From Hyphomonadaceae bacterium UBA2389 (GTDB taxonomy: Bacteria > Pseudomonadota > Alphaproteobacteria > Caulobacterales > Aquidulcibacteraceae): a stretch of 10,290 nucleotides of DNA. Positions 1-6,082 of this stretch are shown piece after piece. How positions within the stretch are numbered: position 1 is the stretch's first letter; each line of letters begins with the position of its first letter. The translations under genes and the position numbers were made by a program. The notes under the pieces were generated by a model. The model did no database searches and was not told the DNA's origin. It was given only the letters and a program-made list of their open reading frames with translations. The stretch is from NCBI GenBank assembly GCA_002343395.1, contig DDSN01000007.1, positions 1-10,290 of the forward strand, read 5' to 3'.

Positions 1-526
1 CCCCTTGCCTCAACCGTAGACCGAGCCAAGCTGATCCTATCTCGCCGCCGACCAGCCAAACATCGTCTCCCGGCTTGGCGTCACCACGCGCTGGCGTGCG
101 CCTTCCGAGGGGCCGGCCAATGGCGGTGACCGAAATCGTGAGCGGACCAGACGTGGTTGTCGTGTCGCCGCCCAACAGCGCCATCTTAAACTGCGCAAGG
201 TCGCGCCCGAACGCATCGGCGAACGCCGCGATCTGCGCGGCCGGCCTGTGGTTGGGCCAGATCAACGTCAAAAGCGCGGCCTCAGGCACGGCGCCCTTGC
301 CCACCAAATCCGAGACGTTTACCCGAAGCGCCTTGCGCGCGACGGTTTCAATTGGATCTTGCGCAAGGAAATGCACGCCTTCCACAATCGCGTCTGTTGT
401 GAGGACGAGCGGGCCAGGCGCATTAAGAACAGCAACATCGTCCGCCAGCGCCCGCGCCGCGTCGCTTCCGGCTAGCGGCGCGAAGTGCGTCCTGATGATT
501 TCGAATTCGTCTGCAGACTCAGCCAT
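1..526 (-). CDS. thiL: Thiamine-monophosphate kinase, N-terminal part (cut by window edge)
   Basis: Translating the minus strand from the ATG at 526 gives 175 residues with no stop before the window edge. About the first half of a family usually near 320 residues is visible. ThiL phosphorylates thiamine monophosphate to thiamine diphosphate with ATP in the cytoplasm. The AIR-synthase/PurM-like N-terminal domain is clear: DDVAVL at 29-34, TTDAIVEGVHF at 43-53, NVSDLVGKGA at 70-79 and GGDTT at 119-123, which together carry the Asp residues that bind Mg-ATP. The start is fixed because the next in-frame upstream codon block contains the nusB TAA (539-541), leaving a 12-base gap. No good Shine-Dalgarno sequence sits at normal spacing (the nearest GAGG is about 26 bases upstream), so translation coupled to nusB is likely. 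The nusB-thiL order is common in bacteria. The identification is firm; the C-terminal half is not visible. Confidence 0.93.
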   Translation of the reverse strand, partial: MAESADEFEIIRTHFAPLAGSDAARALADDVAVLNAPGPLVLTTDAIVEGVHFLAQDPIETVARKALRVNVSDLVGKGAVPEAALLTLIWPNHRPAAQIAAFADAFGRDLAQFKMALLGGDTTTTSGPLTISVTAIGRPLGRRTPARGDAKPGDDVWLVGGEIGSAWLGLRLRQG

Positions 527-538
527 CGCAATCGGTGA

Positions 539-1006
539 TTAGGCGCCGCGATCCTCGGAACGCAAGTCACGCGCGCAAGCGTCGAGCGTTGCGTTCACGA
601 AGCCCGGCTCCGGCCCATCGAAGAAAGCCTTGGCGATATCGACATACTCGTCGATCACGACCGCGGTGGGAATGTCGCGGCGTTGCTCCAACTCGGCCGC
701 CCCAGCGCGCAAGATCGCGCGCGCGACCGCATCCAACCGCTCAAGCCGCCAGCCCGAGCTCAGCTTGCGCGCGATCGCGCGATCCAGCGTCGCTTGCCGC
801 TCGACGGCTTTCTCGATCAACACCTTGAACAGCTCCGGATCACCGGGGCACTCCGTGTAGACAGCTTCTGTCTCGCGCGGGAGCTTCCCAGCGATAAAAT
901 CAGTCATCACCTCGGCTGTCGTCGCGCCAGAAACTTCCATCTGGTAAAGCGCCTGCACCGCCGCCAGGCGCGCGGCCGTGCGCGCGGCGCTTGTTGGAGC
1001 CGTCAT
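539..1006 (-). CDS. nusB: Transcription antitermination factor NusB
   Basis: A 155-residue all-helical protein of normal length for the family. NusB binds boxA RNA together with NusE (ribosomal protein S10) and joins the antitermination complex on rRNA operons. The N-terminal block with ARTAARLAAVQALYQMEVSG matches the conserved Arg-rich/QALYQ signature. The C-terminal block has the usual pattern IPTAVVIDEYVDIAKAFFDG followed by GFVNATLDACARDLR. The ATG at 1006 overlaps the ribH stop as ATGA (4 bases), typical of translational coupling. Its TAA at 539-541 is followed 12 bases later, in the same frame, by thiL. The ribH-nusB pair is a classic bacterial arrangement, and the context suggests expression with the riboflavin genes. 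Nothing unusual is seen in the protein. Confidence 0.96.
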   Translation of the reverse strand: MTAPTSAARTAARLAAVQALYQMEVSGATTAEVMTDFIAGKLPRETEAVYTECPGDPELFKVLIEKAVERQATLDRAIARKLSSGWRLERLDAVARAILRAGAAELEQRRDIPTAVVIDEYVDIAKAFFDGPEPGFVNATLDACARDLRSEDRGA

Positions 1007-1494
1007 CGCGAACCGCCAGCGAAACGACGTTTCAGCGCAACCATGGAGAGCGCCGCCTTGACCGCCTCGCCGCCTTTGTCGCCGCGCGCGGGGTCGGCGC
1101 GCGCTTCAGCCTGTTCGATGGTCTCGACCGTCAAGATGCCGTAACCAATCGCCACGCCCTCGCGCGTTGAAAGGTCCATGAGGCCGCGCGCGCTCTCACC
1201 ACATACGTAATCATAGTGGCTCGTCTCCCCACGGACCACGCACCCAAGCGCGACAAAGCCATCATAGCTCTTCTTACGCGCGGCGTGCGCGATCGCGGCG
1301 GGTATCTCGAATGCGCCCGGCACGAAGACGCGGTCAAGCAACGCCTCGGCATCCGTCGCCGCCGCTTCTGCGCCACGCTGGAGCATGTCCGCGATAGCGC
1401 GGTAGTACGGCGCCACGACGAGAAGCAGGCGCGCGCCGGGAAGCTTGACGGCTGTGGATTTCGGCGCATCCCTCACGGCGCGAAGCTCCGCCAT
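1003..1494 (-). CDS. ribH: 6,7-dimethyl-8-ribityllumazine synthase
   Basis: RibH condenses 5-amino-6-ribitylamino-uracil with 3,4-dihydroxy-2-butanone 4-phosphate to give lumazine, the penultimate riboflavin step, usually in a large oligomeric shell. The 163-residue reading has the family signatures: VPGAFEIP at 58-65, GCVVRGETSHYDYVCGES at 84-101 with the catalytic His at 93, ILTVETIEQAEARA at 120-133, and the phosphate-binding DKGGEA at 139-144. The coordinates take the ATG at 1494, which overlaps ribB by 22 bases. Its purine-rich GAGGG lies only about one base from the ATG, which is too close. A GTG at codon 7 (1476) overlaps the ribB stop as GTGA, and a GGAG (1489-1486) lies 9 bases ahead of it. 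That would give a 157-residue protein and may be the true start. The 3' end overlaps nusB as ATGA. Function is firm; the start is open between two sites 18 bases apart. Confidence 0.95.
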   Translation of the reverse strand: MAELRAVRDAPKSTAVKLPGARLLLVVAPYYRAIADMLQRGAEAAATDAEALLDRVFVPGAFEIPAAIAHAARKKSYDGFVALGCVVRGETSHYDYVCGESARGLMDLSTREGVAIGYGILTVETIEQAEARADPARGDKGGEAVKAALSMVALKRRFAGGSR

Positions 1495-2606
1495 CCCTCA
1501 ACAAGAAGACCATACCCCTCGACGCCTACGAGCTTCGACGGCGCGTTCGCCAGCACGATCATGCGACGCACGCCAAGCTCGCGCAAAATCTGCGACCCCA
1601 CCCCGATGACGCGCTCTGCGTTTTCCTTGACATCATCCTCGCTCTGATCTCCGCCAATGAGGCGCCGCGAGAGCCAGTCATTATCAAACTCGCGCAGCAA
1701 CACGACGACGCCAGCGCCTTCCTTGTCGATTTCAGCGATCGCACGATCGACCAGGCCCGACCGCGCGCCCATGCCGCCCAGGACATCCGCTGCGAAGTCA
1801 ACACGATGAACACGCACCAGCGTCGGCGTCTCCGGGCGAATTTCGCCCTTGACCAGCGCGACGTGCTCGACATTGTCCAGCCGGTTTCGGAACAACACGA
1901 GCCGGAACCCCTGGCCAGAGCGCACCTCGAACGAACGCTCAAGCACCTTCTCAATGAAGGTTTCCGTCATGCGCCGATAGGCGATCAGCTCATCGATCGC
2001 CCCGATCTTGAGATTGTGGAACTGAGCGAAGGAGACCAATTCCGGCAGTCGCGCCATTGTCCCGTCATCGTTCATGATCTCGCATATGACAGCAGAGGCG
2101 TTCAAGCCCGCTTGGCGCGCGATATCAACGCTCGCTTCGGTATGGCCCGCGCGAACCAGAACGCCGCCGTCGCGCGCCATCAACGGAAAAACGTGACCTG
2201 GCGATACGATGTCTTCGGCGCCCTTCGTGGCGTCGATCGCGACCGCAATGGTGTGGGCGCGATCATGCGCGGAAATGCCCGTCGAGACGCCTTCCTTGGC
2301 TTCTATCGATACCGTGAACGCCGTGCCCATGCGTGTGCGGTTGCGCGTCGTCATTGGCTCAAGCCCGAGCTGGCGCGTGCGCTCCGCCGTCATTGCTAGG
2401 CAAATCAGCCCCCGTCCATGCTTGGCCATGAAGTTGACCTGCGCGGGTGTCGCGAACTGGGCGGGGATGACGAGATCTCCCTCATTCTCGCGATCTTCGG
2501 CGTCAACCAGAATGAACATGCGCCCTTCGCGCGCTTCCTCGATGATCTCGGGGATCGGCGATATGGCGCGCCTGAAGTCCGCGATTGGTGAGGCCTTGCC
2601 TGCCAT
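1473..2606 (-). CDS. ribB: 3,4-dihydroxy-2-butanone 4-phosphate synthase with degenerate GTP cyclohydrolase II-like tail
   Basis: A 377-residue protein. Residues about 14-212 form the RibB domain, which converts ribulose 5-phosphate to dihydroxybutanone phosphate plus formate. It carries DAEDRENEGDL (35-45) with the Mg-binding acidic residues, GVSTGISAHDRAHTI (106-120), SPGHVFPL (135-142), GHTEASVDIARQAGL (154-168) and CEIMNDDGTMAR (175-186). Residues about 215-377 align with GTP cyclohydrolase II (HVALVKGEI near 248, then TLVRVH, and near the end LRELGVRRM and GVEGYGL). However, the zinc motif SECLTGD-x5-RCDCG is replaced: the three Cys positions read Asp270, Ala281 and Ser283. RQEGRGIGL reads REFDNDWLS, and the stretch that normally holds the catalytic Tyr and Asp/Arg is shortened. 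Cyclohydrolase activity is therefore unlikely; a structural or regulatory role is an inference. Databases may call it RibBA. Its ATG directly follows the ribE TGA, with GGAG (2620-2617) 10 bases upstream. Confidence 0.93.
   Translation of the reverse strand: MAGKASPIADFRRAISPIPEIIEEAREGRMFILVDAEDRENEGDLVIPAQFATPAQVNFMAKHGRGLICLAMTAERTRQLGLEPMTTRNRTRMGTAFTVSIEAKEGVSTGISAHDRAHTIAVAIDATKGAEDIVSPGHVFPLMARDGGVLVRAGHTEASVDIARQAGLNASAVICEIMNDDGTMARLPELVSFAQFHNLKIGAIDELIAYRRMTETFIEKVLERSFEVRSGQGFRLVLFRNRLDNVEHVALVKGEIRPETPTLVRVHRVDFAADVLGGMGARSGLVDRAIAEIDKEGAGVVVLLREFDNDWLSRRLIGGDQSEDDVKENAERVIGVGSQILRELGVRRMIVLANAPSKLVGVEGYGLLVEGWRSFAP
1474..1489 (-). promoter_or_regulatory. Ribosome binding site and alternative GTG start for ribH
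   Basis: On the minus strand GGAG (1489-1486) is followed after 9 bases by GTG (1476-1474), and the last bases of that GTG form the TGA stop of the upstream ribB gene (GTGA). The same 4-base overlap style occurs at ribH-nusB and at hemA with its downstream small gene. This makes GTG at 1476 a credible ribH start, competing with the ATG at 1494. The first conserved RibH block (around ARLLLVVAPYY) begins after both, so homology does not settle the choice. Confidence 0.45.
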
Positions 2607-3221
2607 TCAGTGATTTCTCCGCGCCTCGATGAGCCGCGCCGCGTAGCGCGCCATCATGTCGGCTTCCAGGTTCACCTTATCGCCCACGCCCAGGCGCGAC
2701 AAAGTCGTTACGCTCCATGTGTGTGGGATGATCAGCACCCCGAAGACCTCTGCGTTAACCTCATTGACCGTGAGCGATACGCCAGCGACCGCGATCGAGC
2801 CTTTGGCGGCTATCAGATGCGCGATGTCATGGGGCGCTCTGATGTTCAGGCGCCACCCCTCGCCATCCCGCATAAGGCTCACAACTTCGCCCACCCCATC
2901 AACGTGACCCAGAACCATGTGACCGCCGAGTTCATCGCCGATGCGGAGCGAACGCTCAAGGTTGACCTTGTCGCCCACGGCGAGCGCTCCCAGGGTCGTC
3001 AACGCCAAACTCTCCGCCGCGACCTCCACGACATGACGCATGCCGCCGCCGGGACGCGAAGCAGTCTCGACCACGGTAAGGCAGCAGCCGTCGTGGGCGA
3101 TGGATGCGCCGATTTCGACGCCAGCAGGATCATAGGCGCTCTCAATAGTGAGACGTAGAAGCCCGGGCGCACGCTCCGCGCCGCGCACCTCTCCGAGCGC
3201 TGTTACGATACCCGTGAACAT
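2607..3221 (-). CDS. ribE: Riboflavin synthase alpha chain
   Basis: RibE dismutates two lumazine molecules into riboflavin and the pyrimidine that RibH re-uses. The 204-residue reading from the ATG at 3221 starts with the diagnostic MFTGIV. Two tandem lumazine-binding domains follow. In the first, GASIAHDGCCLTV is followed by VNLERSLRIGDELGGHMVLG and HVDG. The second repeats the pattern with KGSIAVAGVSLTVNEV, FGVLIIPHTWSVTTL and VNLEADMMARY. The frame stays open upstream to 3314, but that stretch lies inside ribD and does not look like RibE, so MFTGIV is the start. It begins 5 bases after the ribD stop, and its TGA is immediately followed by the ribB ATG. Length and motifs are normal for the family. 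The symbol follows the usage in which ribE is the alpha subunit (ribC in some genomes). Confidence 0.96.
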   Translation of the reverse strand: MFTGIVTALGEVRGAERAPGLLRLTIESAYDPAGVEIGASIAHDGCCLTVVETASRPGGGMRHVVEVAAESLALTTLGALAVGDKVNLERSLRIGDELGGHMVLGHVDGVGEVVSLMRDGEGWRLNIRAPHDIAHLIAAKGSIAVAGVSLTVNEVNAEVFGVLIIPHTWSVTTLSRLGVGDKVNLEADMMARYAARLIEARRNH

Positions 3222-3226
3222 AAGAC

Positions 3227-3901
3227 CTATCCCGCCCGCTCGTAGCTTTCCCAGACATCGGGGCCAAGCTCGCGCAGCGCCACCCTGCGCCATTTCGGTG
3301 CCTGTTCCAGCCACTGCACGTGCAGCCCGGCCAATGCCGGTCGGCCGTCATCCCCGATGAGAATGGGCGCTCGGAACCACTCAATCCGATCGACGACGTT
3401 CTCGCGGATCGCGGCGCCAGCCAGTATGCCGCCCCCTTCAAGGAGCAGCGTGGCGACGCCATGGTCGCGCTTCAGCGCTCGGAGGGCGGCCAGCACTTCG
3501 CCTTCGCCAGGCTTCGGGCGCACCATCGCGATGGTCACGTTGGTTTCGCTCAGCGGCAATGAAGGGTCTGGAGCTGGCCATTCGCCCACGCTCATCACCA
3601 AGACCGCGGCGCGACGGTCGGCGCTTAGCGCCAACCGCGAGGTCGGCGCCAAGCGCACTTTATGGTCCATGATCACTCTTAGAGGTTGTTGTTCCGGCGG
3701 CGGCTCCGTGCGCACGGTCAGCTCCGGATCGTCCGCGATCGCGGCGCCAATGCCGATCATCACCGCGTCGACGGAGGCACGCATAAGATGCACTTCACGC
3801 CGCGCGGCCTCGCCGGTGATCCATTTGCTATGGCCCGATGCCGTCGCAATACGGCCGTCGAGCGAGGTTGCCAATTTTAGAGTGACCCGGGGCCGATCCA
3901 T
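3227..3901 (-). CDS. ribD: 5-amino-6-(5-phosphoribosylamino)uracil reductase; RibD lacking its deaminase domain
   Basis: A 224-residue protein matching only the C-terminal reductase half of RibD, which uses NADPH to reduce the ribosyl side chain of the deaminated pyrimidine. Visible signatures: LKLATSLDGRIATASG (8-23), SKWITGEAARREVHLMRA (25-42), DAVMIGIGAAIADDPELTVR (45-64), PLRVIMD (73-79) and the substrate/cofactor-loop motif LLLEGGGILAGAAI (152-165). Bacterial RibD is normally about 360-370 residues, with a zinc deaminase (HAE and PCxxxGxxPxC motifs) ahead of this domain. None of that is present. The gene cannot start further upstream, because the codons before the ATG at 3901 read TAG-TTT-GAA-TCC and that TAG is the nrdR stop. 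nrdR fills the DNA beyond. So the deaminase is absent here, not missed through a wrong start. It sits at the position usually held by full-length ribD. Reductase identity is firm; the symbol is used in the domain sense. Confidence 0.9.
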   Translation of the reverse strand: MDRPRVTLKLATSLDGRIATASGHSKWITGEAARREVHLMRASVDAVMIGIGAAIADDPELTVRTEPPPEQQPLRVIMDHKVRLAPTSRLALSADRRAAVLVMSVGEWPAPDPSLPLSETNVTIAMVRPKPGEGEVLAALRALKRDHGVATLLLEGGGILAGAAIRENVVDRIEWFRAPILIGDDGRPALAGLHVQWLEQAPKWRRVALRELGPDVWESYERAG

Positions 3902-3910
3902 GGATTCAAA

Positions 3911-4387
3911 CTAGCCGGAGCCTTTAGCTCCGTGCTTCTCTTTTCCCGTTTCCGCTATGAAATCCGCGAAATCAGAGGGCTCGCGGAAGTCGCGATAGAC
4001 AGAAGCGTAGCGGACGTACGCGATCTTGTCGACCTGAGCGAGAGCCTCCATCACCATCTCGCCGATCGTCTCCGACGTCACCTCGTTATCGCCCAAGCTC
4101 TCAAGCTTACGTTGAATGCCGGAGATCATCTGTTCGATCTGATCCTGCTCTATCGGGCGCTTGCGCAAGGCGATATTGAGCGACCGTGAGAGCTTATCGC
4201 GGTCAAACGGCACGCGCCGGCCCGACCGCTTCAACACGACCAAGTCGCGCAATTGAACGCGCTCGAATGTTGTAAAGCGAGAGCCGCATTTGTCGCACAG
4301 CCGGCGGCGTCTGATGGCGGCGCCGTCCTCCGTCGGCCTGCTGTCCTTTACTTGCGTATCTTCGTTTGAACAGAACGGGCAGCGCAT
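3911..4387 (-). CDS. nrdR: Transcriptional repressor NrdR
   Basis: NrdR is a zinc-ribbon/ATP-cone protein that represses ribonucleotide reductase operons by binding NrdR boxes, sensing ATP/dATP. The 158-residue protein is of normal length. The N-terminal MRCPFC starts a four-cysteine zinc ribbon (Cys3, Cys6, Cys31, Cys34), followed by RFTTFERV. The ATP-cone runs from about 49 to 139 and includes VLKRSGRRVPFDRDKLSRSL (51-70) and VRYASVYRDF (124-133). The start is well supported by GGAGG seven bases upstream. It sits 43 bases after the glyA stop and 9 bases before ribD, an arrangement widely seen in alphaproteobacteria. No ribonucleotide reductase gene is in the window, so its targets lie elsewhere. 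Confidence 0.97.
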   Translation of the reverse strand: MRCPFCSNEDTQVKDSRPTEDGAAIRRRRLCDKCGSRFTTFERVQLRDLVVLKRSGRRVPFDRDKLSRSLNIALRKRPIEQDQIEQMISGIQRKLESLGDNEVTSETIGEMVMEALAQVDKIAYVRYASVYRDFREPSDFADFIAETGKEKHGAKGSG

Positions 4388-4394
4388 CCTGCGA

Positions 4395-4399
4395 CCTCC
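4395..4399 (-). promoter_or_regulatory. Strong Shine-Dalgarno for nrdR
   Basis: GGAGG on the minus strand with a 7-base spacer to the nrdR ATG at 4387. It is one of the best-matching ribosome binding sites in the window and fixes the nrdR start. It lies in the 43-base glyA-nrdR gap, in which I see no terminator with a T-tract, so read-through from glyA is likely. Confidence 0.8.
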
Positions 4400-4430
4400 G
4401 AGGCGGTTCGCGAATCAGACGCGCCGCGCG

Positions 4431-5729
4431 CTAAGTGTATATGGGGAACCGGCTTGTGAGCGCCTCAACCTTCGCGGCGACCGCCGTCTCGGCGGCGGTG
4501 TTGTCGCCATTGGACTTGGCGAGCCCATCCAACACCTCGCAAATCAGATCGGCCACCTGCTTGAACTCAGCCGGACCAAAGCCGCGTGTGGTGCAGGCCG
4601 GCGACCCCAGGCGTACGCCCGAAGTCACCATGGGCTTTTCGGGGTCAAACGGAATGCCGTTCTTGTTACAGGTGATCAGGCCGCGCTCCAGGCCTTGCTC
4701 GGCGGCCTTGCCCGTGACGCGCTTGGGGCGAAGGTCGACCAGCATGAGATGACTATCCGTGCCGCCTGAAACGACCGCCAAACCGTTTTCGATGAGCCGC
4801 GCGGTAAGCGCCCTGGCGTTCTCCACCGTGCGCTGGGCGTAGAGCTTGAATTCTGGCCGCAACGCCTCCCCAAAACTCACCGCCTTCGCCGCGATCACAT
4901 GCATAAGCGGACCGCCCTGCAGACCCGGGAACACCGCTGAGTTGATCTTCTTGCCGAGTTCTTCGCTGTTGGACAGAATCATCCCGCCGCGCGGCCCTCG
5001 TAGCGTCTTGTGTGTCGTCGTCGTCACCACATGCGCGTGCGGCAACGGCGACGGATACGCGCCGCCAGCAATCAGCCCGGCGTAATGCGCCATGTCCACC
5101 ATCAGGATCGCGCCCACCTCGTCGGCGATTTGGCGGAAACGCGCAAAGTCGATTTGCCGAGAGTAGGCTGAGCCGCCCGCTATGATCAGCTTCGGGCGCT
5201 CGCGGCGCGCGATCTCCGCGACTTCATCGTAGTCGATCAAGTGATCATCTTGGCGCACACCATAAGCGACCGGGTGGAACCACTTGCCGGATATGTTCAC
5301 CGGCGACCCGTGCGTGAGATGGCCGCCGCAGGCGAGGTCCATGCCGAGAAACTTGTCCCCGGGCTGCAGCAGCGCGAAAAACACGGCTTGGTTCGCGTTG
5401 GCGCCGGAGTGCGGCTGCACGTTCGCATAGGCGCAATCGAACAGCCGTTTGGCGCGATCGATCGCCAGCCGCTCGACCTCGTCCACGAACTCGCAACCGC
5501 CGTAGTAACGTCGTCCCGGATAACCCTCGGCATACTTGTTCGTCAGCACCGACCCCTGCGCTTCAAGCACGGCGCGCGAGACGATATTCTCCGACGCGAT
5601 AAGCTCGATCTGCCGTTGCTGGCGGGAGAGTTCGGCGCCGATCGCGGCCATCACGTCGGCGTCCGCGCGCGCTAGAGGCGCCTCGAAAAAGCGATCGTGG
5701 AGAGCGGATTGGGCGGAGCCTTGCGACAT
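4431..5729 (-). CDS. glyA: Serine hydroxymethyltransferase
   Basis: GlyA interconverts serine plus tetrahydrofolate with glycine plus 5,10-methylene-tetrahydrofolate; it is a cytoplasmic PLP enzyme and the main one-carbon source. The 432-residue protein is full length. Visible features: RQQRQIELIASENIVSRAV (36-54), the substrate-binding stretch with LTNKYAEGYPGRRYYGGCE (62-80), QPHSGANANQAVFFALLQPG (105-124), VDMAHYAGLIAGG (211-223), and TTTTHKTLRGPRGG (236-249), where Lys241 forms the Schiff base. The ATG at 5729 is preceded by GGGGA with 6-base spacing. A 134-base gap separates it from the small gene upstream, so it may begin its own transcript that continues through nrdR and the rib genes. 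Its product glycine is a substrate of the ALA synthase encoded just upstream. Confidence 0.97.
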   Translation of the reverse strand: MSQGSAQSALHDRFFEAPLARADADVMAAIGAELSRQQRQIELIASENIVSRAVLEAQGSVLTNKYAEGYPGRRYYGGCEFVDEVERLAIDRAKRLFDCAYANVQPHSGANANQAVFFALLQPGDKFLGMDLACGGHLTHGSPVNISGKWFHPVAYGVRQDDHLIDYDEVAEIARRERPKLIIAGGSAYSRQIDFARFRQIADEVGAILMVDMAHYAGLIAGGAYPSPLPHAHVVTTTTHKTLRGPRGGMILSNSEELGKKINSAVFPGLQGGPLMHVIAAKAVSFGEALRPEFKLYAQRTVENARALTARLIENGLAVVSGGTDSHLMLVDLRPKRVTGKAAEQGLERGLITCNKNGIPFDPEKPMVTSGVRLGSPACTTRGFGPAEFKQVADLICEVLDGLAKSNGDNTAAETAVAAKVEALTSRFPIYT

Positions 5730-5836
5730 GAGATTTCCCCGGCGGAGCTTGATTCGCGCGCGACCTTAGGGCTGCTGGTAGGCGAGGCAAAGCGGCCCCG
5801 CGCGGGTGCATCCGCATCGAACCGTCAGATTAACTT

Positions 5837-5867
5837 ATTGTAATGTCGTGAGGGCTGCTCGGATCAA
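5837..5867 (-). promoter_or_regulatory. Possible promoter for glyA and the downstream rib genes
   Basis: The 134-base stretch 5730-5863 holds no gene that I can support. It contains an AT-rich patch unusual for this DNA. On the minus strand TTGATC (5867-5862) and TACAAT (5842-5837) are separated by 19 bases, a fair -10 with a poor, widely spaced -35. The -35 overlaps the end of the preceding small gene. A start near 5830 would give a leader of about 100 bases. That leader includes a GC-only 10-base palindrome at 5797-5806, but I recognise no riboswitch in it. This is a guess from base composition and position. Confidence 0.25.
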
Positions 5868-6082
5868 ACCAACTTGCCGGGTCGGTCGTCCGCACGCGGC
5901 CGTTGGCGTAGGGCGCGCTCCAGTTTCCGCAGGGCCAGCGCCTGGGCGTCCGCTAAAGCGGCGCTTGCGGGAGTCTGAACGACGACTTCAACGCCGCTCG
6001 CCACGTCAATCGCGGCCACACGTTGCGCATCGCCAATACGCGTAATCTCGAAGATGACTTCGCGCTCGGCGCCGCCGCTCAC
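5864..6082 (-). CDS. Small conserved-looking protein of unknown function (DUF6898-like)
   Basis: A 72-codon reading frame starts with GTG at 6082, overlapping the hemA TGA as GTGA, and ends in TGA at 5864. The protein has a predicted beta-rich N-terminal half (EVIFEITRIGDAQRVAAIDV, then GVEVVVQTP) and a helical Ala/Leu/Arg-rich C-terminal half (ALADAQALALRKLERALRQR). It has no signal peptide, membrane segment or Cys. The pattern E-V-x-F-E-x-T-R-I-G followed by V-x-A-I-D-x-x-x-G-x-E-V resembles a short alphaproteobacterial family that I recall as DUF6898; this is from memory and unverified. No function is known to me. The 4-base overlap argues for co-translation with hemA, and the codons look like those of the neighbours. 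A plus-strand frame over the same DNA (5806-6045) is Arg-rich with no recognisable motif, so the minus frame is preferred. Confidence 0.72.
   Translation of the reverse strand: MSGGAEREVIFEITRIGDAQRVAAIDVASGVEVVVQTPASAALADAQALALRKLERALRQRPRADDRPGKLV

Noticed and set aside
3222..3314. Upstream extension of ribE to 3314
   Set aside because: The 31 extra residues lie inside the end of ribD and do not match riboflavin synthase, whose proteins begin with MFTGIV.
4431..4450. An NrdR-box-like AT-rich word (CCCCATATACACTTAG on the minus strand) just upstream of nrdR
   Set aside because: It matches only the central ATATA part of the NrdR box, lies within the last codons of glyA (encoding PIYT and the stop), and no second copy is seen at the spacing that NrdR usually needs.
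3902..5755. GANTC (CcrM-type) sites in the gaps before ribD (3903), nrdR (about 4412) and glyA (about 5750)
   Set aside because: Suggestive of an alphaproteobacterial cell-cycle methylation site, but GANTC is common enough by chance and also occurs repeatedly inside genes here, so no regulatory claim is made.
5730..5863. A possible riboswitch or terminator in the glyA leader
   Set aside because: Only a 10-base GC palindrome (5797-5806), too tight to form a proper loop, and no T-tract. I recognise no folate, SAM/SAH, glycine or other riboswitch core.
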